Assembly (NCBI GenBank): GCA_030142905.1
Contig: JASJOG010000002.1
Coordinates: 7,052,501 to 7,116,500 of the forward strand
DNA from: Heliopora coerulea
Lineage: Eukaryota; Cnidaria; Anthozoa; Scleralcyonacea; Helioporidae
Length of the DNA: 64,000 nucleotides
Direction of reading: 5' to 3'
Below the pieces are notes generated by a model that saw only the letters and a program-made list of their open reading frames with translations, was not told the origin of the DNA and searched no databases. The translations under genes were made by a program, and so were the position numbers. Below, piece by piece: positions 51,001 to 60,000 of the stretch. Each line of letters opens with the position of its first letter. Position 1 is the stretch's first letter.

Positions 51001-54000
51001 AGGGAATCATTCCCATGGAAGAAGTAACAACAGACGTGATATTAGTAATGACTTTTTTGGTGGTGGAGGCTTTGCTAGCAGTTCTGGTTTCGGTAGTGAT
51101 TTTGGATTTGGAAGTTCTGGTTTCGGTGAAAGGTGAGTTCGAGAAAAATAGATTACAACGAGTGGAGACCGAAAGTAGTGGACCGTACTAAGTTTGGAAT
51201 TTCAAGAAAATTGCTCGATGTCTGAGGTTTCGGGATTAAGTTGTTATTTTCTTGTAAAATGAGCGAAGTTGGTTAGGACGCTTTTTTAAGTTCCCTTGTG
51301 GTTCAGTTTTGTTTATTGTTTGAAAAAACTCAAGCTGATTTCAGTGATTGTCAAAAGAATGAGATTCTCTGCAAATTTTGTTGCTGCAAAACAGCAGTTA
51401 CTTGGAACAGATTAAATTTCTTGATTGTTGTAGTGGTTAGATGCTGGCTCCTCAAATCTTTTGGCACAGAGTTCAAATCTTGGACCCTGTGCGAGCTTAG
51501 TTTTATTAGATTTTTTGTTTTTCTTTATTTCTACGGAATTTTTTTCTTTCATGTTTCTCTTTGTAGTTTTGTTTGATGCCACACACAAAATGGGTGGAAG
51601 TTGGGTAAAGGGGGATTGAACGGCTGGTTCAGTTTATTTTGCAGCAATCTTAGTATCCGAATTGGGACGCAATCCTTTTTCACGATAGACTTTTTAAGCT
51701 TTAAACTTGAAGTTTATGCTAATTTGGCCTAATTCCCTAATCTTTTTATGTAAAATTGGCTGTAAAAAAGATAATTAAATGGTGTATTGATTTGGAATGA
51801 ATTGGATTAAGAGAAACTTTGCTTTTCCTCTGTAAGAGATAGACAGTCTGACTGGGAAGCAATGTTCAGGACACTTGTCTTCAAAACGAAGCTGGTTTGG
51901 TAGCGTCACTATCATCAGCGAATCCACGAAAATGGCAAATACAACGTAATTCGCAAACTTAAGGGGTTTTAGTACTCAATTTATGACTTCTAACGTTTGT
52001 ATACGTTTCGAAGTTCTCGTGGCTTTCTTCTCACTCTTTACTTGAAACAGCTTTAAATGTTGCTGACGTATTATTCAAATACCGAAAAAATACTCTTAGT
52101 CTTTGAACAATTGAAATACGTTAACAGATTCGAAACGTTCATGACCCTCTTAATAAAAGGAGTTTCAAGCTCATACGAGACGAGGTTTACTTTCGTTCAG
52201 GTCCAACACTAATAAATCTTATTAATACTTAACTTCGGCTTGAAGTACACTTCTGATCAAACAAAATGAAAAAACTGGAACCATATCAATTCTCCACTGC
52301 AGAAAGAGCAATCAGATACCAGATGTGAATTATGCGGAATATGAACGGCAATTTTCTTTTCTCCCAATCGATAAAGTTTTTTTCACTGGTTTGAATAATC
52401 TTTTCAAGTCGGGTCGGGGCATCGTTTTGTTGAATTATTTTTCTTGCTGAAGTCTGCTTTATTGTTCTTGTGTTATCCTGAGTAGCCTATGACAGGGTGC
52501 CATACATCCAATACTAGTATGATTTTGGCCAATCAGATGCAGTAACAGTTCAGTCTTTACCAGGCCCATTTGCTCCCTCTTACAAGCAGAGTTGTCGAGT
52601 TGAGTCAGCGACTCGGACTCGAGTCGCCCTCGAGTTGCAAAATTTTGTGACTTGCGACTTGACTCGGACTTGCCTCAACTGACTTGAGACTTGACTTGGG
52701 ACTTTGTGTTTTGACGCTTGAGACTTGTGTCTGACTAGAACCTAAAAGTGCTATTGCAACCAAAGACGCCGTGAAAAGCAAGAGAGAGTAATTGACAGGA
52801 CTTTCAACTAATCGAACTCATGCTCACGACAAGTAACCGTGGCGTACGTTCCGAAAGTGATCTCGTTTGGATTCTGCTGAGACTTGGTTTTTAACCGTAG
52901 CCGAAGTCGTTGGCCGAAATCTTAAATTCTTTCATTTGACTTGTAATCACCAGAATTTTATGTGCGGCTACTTGGTTTGGCAATTTAAGAGGACTTGATA
53001 CTTGACTCGAGACTTGTTCTCAAAGACTTGAGACTTGACTCAAGAGACTTGAAACTCACTTGAGACTTGAACTGAGGGACTTCCAGACAAATCTGTGTAC
53101 AAGTGGTCCGGGGTACGAGGTTGATTACTTTAGTGAGCGAATCAAAAGCAGGAATTGTGCCTTGAAGACAACATAACATACCCCAGGACGAACAACGGTA
53201 TACGACAATTTTATCGTGTAAATGACCCCTTATTTGTCCTGACTACCCATGATTCGTTGCCTGAGCAGACTTCTTCCATGACCTGGATTATCTAGTGGAT
53301 AATTCTGGTATTTTTTTGTTCAAAATCAGCCAAGGTGCATTATGTAGCGTAAACCTAAAGTCTAGACATAGCGCACATTTCTTGAAAAAGACTGAACCGT
53401 TTATTTGTTTCCTTTTATGTAGTTTGTTTAGTGGAGGAGGAGGTGGAGGTACTGCGAAACCGTCTTTTTGTTGTTGTAATTCATAAGAGCTGTTTGCACG
53501 GATGATTTTTCCTGCGATTTTTCTCATCCTGAGGCATGCGATTGAGTAAACAACTCACAAAATTATTGTACTGTATAGCTTTGGACAAACAATCCACAAG
53601 TCAATCCACTCGATCACATTTGTCAGGATGCTAAAAATCACAGCAAAAATCGCCCGTGTAAACAACCCTTTAAGCTGTTCCTTGTAAGATTGGAAAAGTA
53701 CTTGGCTAGTCTACAAATGTTATGAACCATCCACCTGAATGATAGCAAAAGTCTATGGCCCGTGTCCAACGTCGAACTTGCCGTATACCGAACTTAGTAG
53801 TTTGAATTAGGCACATGATGACTTCGACGTTTGAAACAATTTAGTTCGACTGTTCTAATAAAGTTCGACCACTTCGGTCGTGTAGATCGGCCAAAGTGTG
53901 ACAAAGCGCGACGTGGTTTCAAACGTCGAACTTATCGTGTGCCGAACCTAATTGATTTGAACGAAAGAAGGTAGGGCGAGCTCGAATTTTTATTCATAAT

Positions 54001-57000
54001 ATGTAACCTTTTACCTTTTACCAGATTTTGGCGGCCTTTGATCAAAATGACTTCTAGAAGAGAGAATTGCCACTTGTGTTGCGAGGAAATAACGAAGTAT
54101 AGAAGTATAACTTGCCCTATGCCAGTGTGTAATCGATGCGCTGCTCCTGAACAGTATGAAGTCGAGGGATGGCGCGCAGGGATATGCTTTGGCTGTTGCA
54201 ACGATTGTCATATACCAAACAATTCTCGTGTTTGCTTGCATCTTGTTCGGTTGGTCGACATTCATCATTTTATCCAGGAAGAAAGACATGCACGAATGCA
54301 CAACACCACTGGCCAACAAGAACGAATATTCGCAACCAACAATTAAGTTCAATCTATTAAATTTGACGTTTGAATCCACACCGTGGTTTGTCAAACTTAA
54401 TATGCATTAGGTTCGGCCCATGATAAGTTCAACGTTTGAACTAGGCCTATTTTAATTATATACTTAAATATTTATGTACAGGCAGTTTCTGATAAACGCC
54501 ACACACATTTGTAGGCAGCTATGAACATAAATCCCAGGGGCCCTGGAGGAGGTAATGCTATAGGAATAGGAGGTAATGCTTCACTCTCTCGTTGCGTCTC
54601 GTACCGGGTTCGAAATTAAATTTTTTATTGGTTATTCCTCGGGCAACCACGAGTAGTATATTTTCTGGTAGTGAACAGCAAAAGGTGTAGTTTACCCAAC
54701 CTTTCAAAGAAGAAAGCACACTTTTGTGTTATGTAGTTTTCATTCATTTTACTTTCTTCAGTGACTCAAAAAAAGTTAAAAATATCGATTATGTTATTAT
54801 TGGAAACGGGTTGCCCGTGGGGCAACTGGACAACCGCCAATTTCGAACCCTGCCGTAACTTTCCTCCATACACTCGAGCGTAACATTTTGTTAAGATTTT
54901 GAAACCAATTGCTGGTAGTTTTGCCATCACGTGCTTAATCCGAGGAATTTTTTCCCGTGTTAGGAGTTCATACGTATTTACTGTAGTTTTTAATGTCCTA
55001 TACGACCATCGCAAAAGGTGGAGTCGGCCAATAGCATACGACAGTCTTGAATAAACCAGGTGTGTAAATACACCTTAACCAACTTATTTTGTGATTTACT
55101 AGGACGTGGTAATTTTAAGTCTGTGAGTACGACGACGAAGTACGTGAATGGCAAGAAAGTTGTAAAAACCACGTAAGTAATTACCATTGTGCAATTCATT
55201 AATAATTCATTATTTAAGGGATGCTGGTGGCACAGTGTAGTGCAGTTATCTCTCACCCCTCTGACCAAGGTTCGATTCCAGCTCCGTGCAGTTACCTAAT
55301 TAAAGTGACCTTGGTCACATGTGAGAAGATTGTTGTTCAGTTTGACTCGACCAGCCGTCACAGGTTTTCTCTGGCCACTCCGGTTTCCTCCTGTAGAAAC
55401 AATAGACCCATGATAGGTGGCCCATACTGGACCTCTTGCAAGAACAGTTTAGCTAGCTGATGGGTTATCCAGTAATGAATTGACTTTACTTTGCAATCCA
55501 ATCAGACTACAGCATTTTATTACATGGACAACAATTGAAAATCCAGGAAAAACTCGTCAATATTTTGTATCTTTTGATACGGAATGCAGATAAGGCAACT
55601 CTTCGTCAGATACAGAATACTAGCTATAATGGGCAAAAAATACAGACTAACCCGTAATAGACTAAGTAGAAAAGCTTTTGACACAACGATTTCACAAATT
55701 CTGAGTCTTTATTGAGTCGAACAACAAAGAATGCTCGCGAAAATATTTAACTCAAACGATGTTATTTCGCCTCTTCAGATCTATTACCGTTTCTATTGTA
55801 ATTTCCATGTCTGAGAATGGTCTGTACAATAAGGAAACTCTGAAGTGTACGACGAAGAAGTCTATTAAACAGCAAAATTTATCGTGGTATCAATTTAAAG
55901 AAATCTGTAATTATGTATCTGACATTTGTGGCTGGGATATTTAAGGTTAGAAGCCTCTTTGCTGACCATTCCTGTCAAAATTGAAATAAACCGTCGTGAT
56001 TATCTAAGAGACAGGACGTAAAAACGAAAACCGAAAATTTTCGTCATGCTGAAATCCAGTGAAATAATGTGCTCAAGTCGATTAAAAACACCAAAGCTTC
56101 GTATCGTAAAAGAAGCGTACACTTCAGTAAAAATAAGATGTTGAAAATTACCATCAAGATGTCCAGCAGCTAATAGCGTTTACAGGTCTTGATAGGGACC
56201 ACAGCAGTACCACTGGGATATAGCATTACCTGGGAACAGAGGAAGAATATCCAACTCGGATATTATATATTAGTATAATTTCACAGGTGATCATCGAAAA
56301 TCCTGTGTGGTGATTGGCCAGAAAATTACGTCATAAATCTCAATATTCATCTACTGGTAGATATAACAGTGAAGGATCAGAAGCAAGATGGCGGCCACCT
56401 TTCTAAATGTTACCGAGGAGATTTTAAAAGTGCTAGTTCACTACTTTCTTTCAAATAATCACCTGTGTAATTATACTAAAACAATTACTTGCCTCAGGGT
56501 CAGCAAATATTATTGAATAATCCCCTCGACCTCATCTCAGGGATTATTCAACAATATTCACTTCGCTTTCGGCGAATAATTGTTGAATAACCATTTAAGC
56601 ACTAGTCTCGGCCCTTCTGTGCTGGAGAGATTGTGATGTTATAAAGATAAACTGAGATTGCTCTGTGTGTTCTGTTTGCTTAGGCCGCCTTTAATTATGT
56701 TTCACAAACATAACTTAATAACTTAGATTTTTAAAGCGAAAATGTATCCTCTTCACTTTAGTGAAACCAAGGGAAATGGTTGCCTTCTACGGAGTTTATT
56801 TTGTGTCTCTGCACTTTGATAAAAAGACAAATGACGTCATTTTATCTGAGTTCGAGCACGGTGGGAACGCAAGGCGAAACCATTGAACTCTAAAAGGATT
56901 GGAACGATACCTCGTTATGCCTGGTCTCAAGATTAAAATAAAGCCGAAATGGGGGCAGCCACGTAGGTCAACAACACGCTTGGGAGAAAGTTGTATTGAA

Positions 57001-60000
57001 GCTTTACCTTTCGTTCACAGTTAATTCTGATAAATATGCAGTCCTACCGACATTAACCTCTTCTTACTAAGGATAAAAACAAAAATTGTCAAAAAATTCA
57101 AAATTTGGTTTAAGTTTTTCGTGATTGGTGGTGCATTTTATCGCGTAGGGGACTGGGATGACCTGAAAATGGACTTATATGTCAGCCTCTATGTTGGCTT
57201 TAAAATACAGTTTGCAGGTATCGTTCCAGACTTTTTAGAGTTCAACAGGCGAAACCGAGTTCTCTCTCGAGTTTTGCTGTTACAACGGCGTCATTTATGC
57301 GTCTGTAACTGTCAAAGACTCGAAAATTATCTTCTAGGAAGTAACCTAGTGTATTCTAGATATTCATGAAGTCATTTGTTTATTTATTATAATATAAGAT
57401 GAAAGTGACCCAATCCTTGCTAGAAAACGAGGGTCATTTCATCATATTGCTCGTGAGAATATATTTTACCGTAATATGTATCAGATTTATTCAGGAGGAT
57501 TTAGTGGATTATTGTTGACCTGAGTGTGAATGAAAGTGATTGGTGTCCCGTCGCCATATGATCGCTGGTGAGATTCTCTAACCAAGAGATCTCTGAGAGA
57601 AGAATTTTAGAAAATGTAGGAACTTCGAGATATCTTGAATGACGGTTAAACGTTCGTCAAGCTCTATCCTCAGAAAAACGATTTCTGAGCCCTTGACGGG
57701 GATCGAACCCGCAAACTTCTGATGACCGGTGAGACACTCTAACCGTTGAGCTACCAAAACTCAGATGGTGAGGATAAGGTGCAAGTTCGACATCTGTACG
57801 ACCGAAGCGGAAGCCACTACATGTTAATGTTATTAGTGAGATTCAACCAAAAACCATGATCAGCCGACAACTAAAAAAAGTATAAAATAAAACATTCCGA
57901 AGAATAATGTCATCTTAAAACTCAAGATATGAATCAATACAAGATATCTTGAGTTTTCAAGATGACATTATTCTTCGGAATATATTTTATTTTATACTTA
58001 TTAGTGAGAGAGGCTCAGATGGTGAGCTAAGATGCAAGTTCGACATATGTGCGACCTAAGCTGAAGCCAATGTATGTTAATAATGTTATTAATGATATTA
58101 ATGTCATTTCATCATTAATAGTGTCATTAATGACACTATTATTGACATGTAGTGGCTTCCGCTTAGGTCGCACAATATATAGAACTTGCCTAGCTCACCA
58201 TCTGAGTCTTGATGGCTCAATGGTTTGAGTGTCTCACCGGTCACCAGAAGGTTGCGGGTACGATCCCCGTCTGTTGCTCAGAAATCGTTTTTCTGAGGAT
58301 AGAGCTTGAGGAACGTTCAACGATCATTCAAGAGGTCTCTCTTATGGCACCCACCATTCATTCAAAAACTACAAGGTTTGTACTGAATCCTTAGGACGAA
58401 ACATAGGCGCTACGTAAGTCGGAGCCCTAAAAAGCCCGTTTGTATCTCTAGTAGCTCCCCAAATAACTGTCATGGCCACATCGCTGGATATGCCTATTAA
58501 CTCTTTCCAGCAGTAGGGTCGTCAACCCATAGATTTTCATCTGTAACAAATCCAAGCATAATTTCAAGTTTACTAGTTATAACATTAAAAAATGGCCAAA
58601 TAACCCCGCAAAAGAAGCCCCCGTCTCTGCTCTCCCTACACCACTCAAGGAGACAGTGAGTCCACGTAAGCAGAGTCTTCGCAGAGTTCTATCCACGCCG
58701 GTCCACCGCACGTGGGCTTTAAGATTACTCGAACAGTCCAGCTTCCTTAAGGGCTGTTTACACGGGCGATTTTTGCTGCGATTTTTGCTGCGATTTTTAG
58801 CCTGCTGACACATGCGATCGAGTGGATTGACTTGCGGATCATTTGTGCAAAGCTATACGGTACAATACTTTGGTGAGTTGTTTACCCAATCGCATGCTTC
58901 AGGATGAGGAAAATCGCATGAAGAATCGCCCCTGTAAACAGTTCTCTACATATGGACTCTTCTCTCGGTCTTCAGTGAAGATATCCCACAGAATCGCATT
59001 CTGAGCAGACTGACCCAAAAGGCCTCAAAGATAATCGGCCGTTAAAGAGTTAAATACTTGTCTACAGTGAGGCGGAGCAGGAAGCTCGGTGAAGACGTAT
59101 GTTTAGAAACTTGTGAGCTTGGTTTTGTTTAATTAGTATTGTTCTCGAGCCAGTAATAGTTAAACCATCACGACCAAATCAGAGTTTATTAACCCATGTT
59201 TAGAGTGAATGCATTGTGTTCGTTGGTTGGGCAGAGAGTCACACAGCACTGCCTGTCGTTTTGGGGAGTGATATTTTGCTTTGTGAGAGAGTGGCTAGGC
59301 TGGGAGTATGGGGACTAGTAATGTATGTTATATTGAATGGTGGAAGGGATAAGAATAATGGGGTTGTATGTACACTTCCATGTAAAAAGAGGGTATCCTG
59401 ATAATGTTAAGAAGAGTTAACGGGTACTTACGAGTACAATCAATAGTACCTGGGGTTTTAGTTATTATGTAAGTACAAGATGTTAGGTGAAGGAACTGAT
59501 AGCTATATACTGTTGAAGTGTACCGGAAAAATTATAGTTAAGGCGGTGGTATGTACCTCTAGTGTTGATTATAAGGAGATGTTAATATCGAAGAATGTTC
59601 GTGATTAGATCTGCGAACTTAGTTCCAGCAAGATAAAGAGTGGGTGTGACAACGCAATAGTATAGTAGCAATTGAACAGTGTTGTTGGTGTTTGTTGGAA
59701 GTTGGACGTGTTTGAGGCACGTTGGTATTTGGTAGCATTAATTGGAAATGTAGCCACTTGCCCCAGATTTTTGGTCCATGGGAAGGCTATCATTGTGTTA
59801 TTTTCACAAGCGTTATGAAGGATTTCAAAGAAATTTGGCAAATTATGTGGATTCAGACTGTTTTCATTTCTAACTGGATTTTCAAGGATTTTCTGGTTTT
59901 CCCTAAATGGCCGGTTTTCGGATTATTTTAAGGATATTTTTTGATTTTCAGCGAAGAATACGGGAATTGTTTGAATAATACGCCCATCAATTTTTCTATT

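Noticed and set aside
57695..57768. tRNA gene on the minus strand
   Set aside because: Part of an inverted-repeat SINE-like arm duplicated at 58205-58280, with mispaired acceptor ends.
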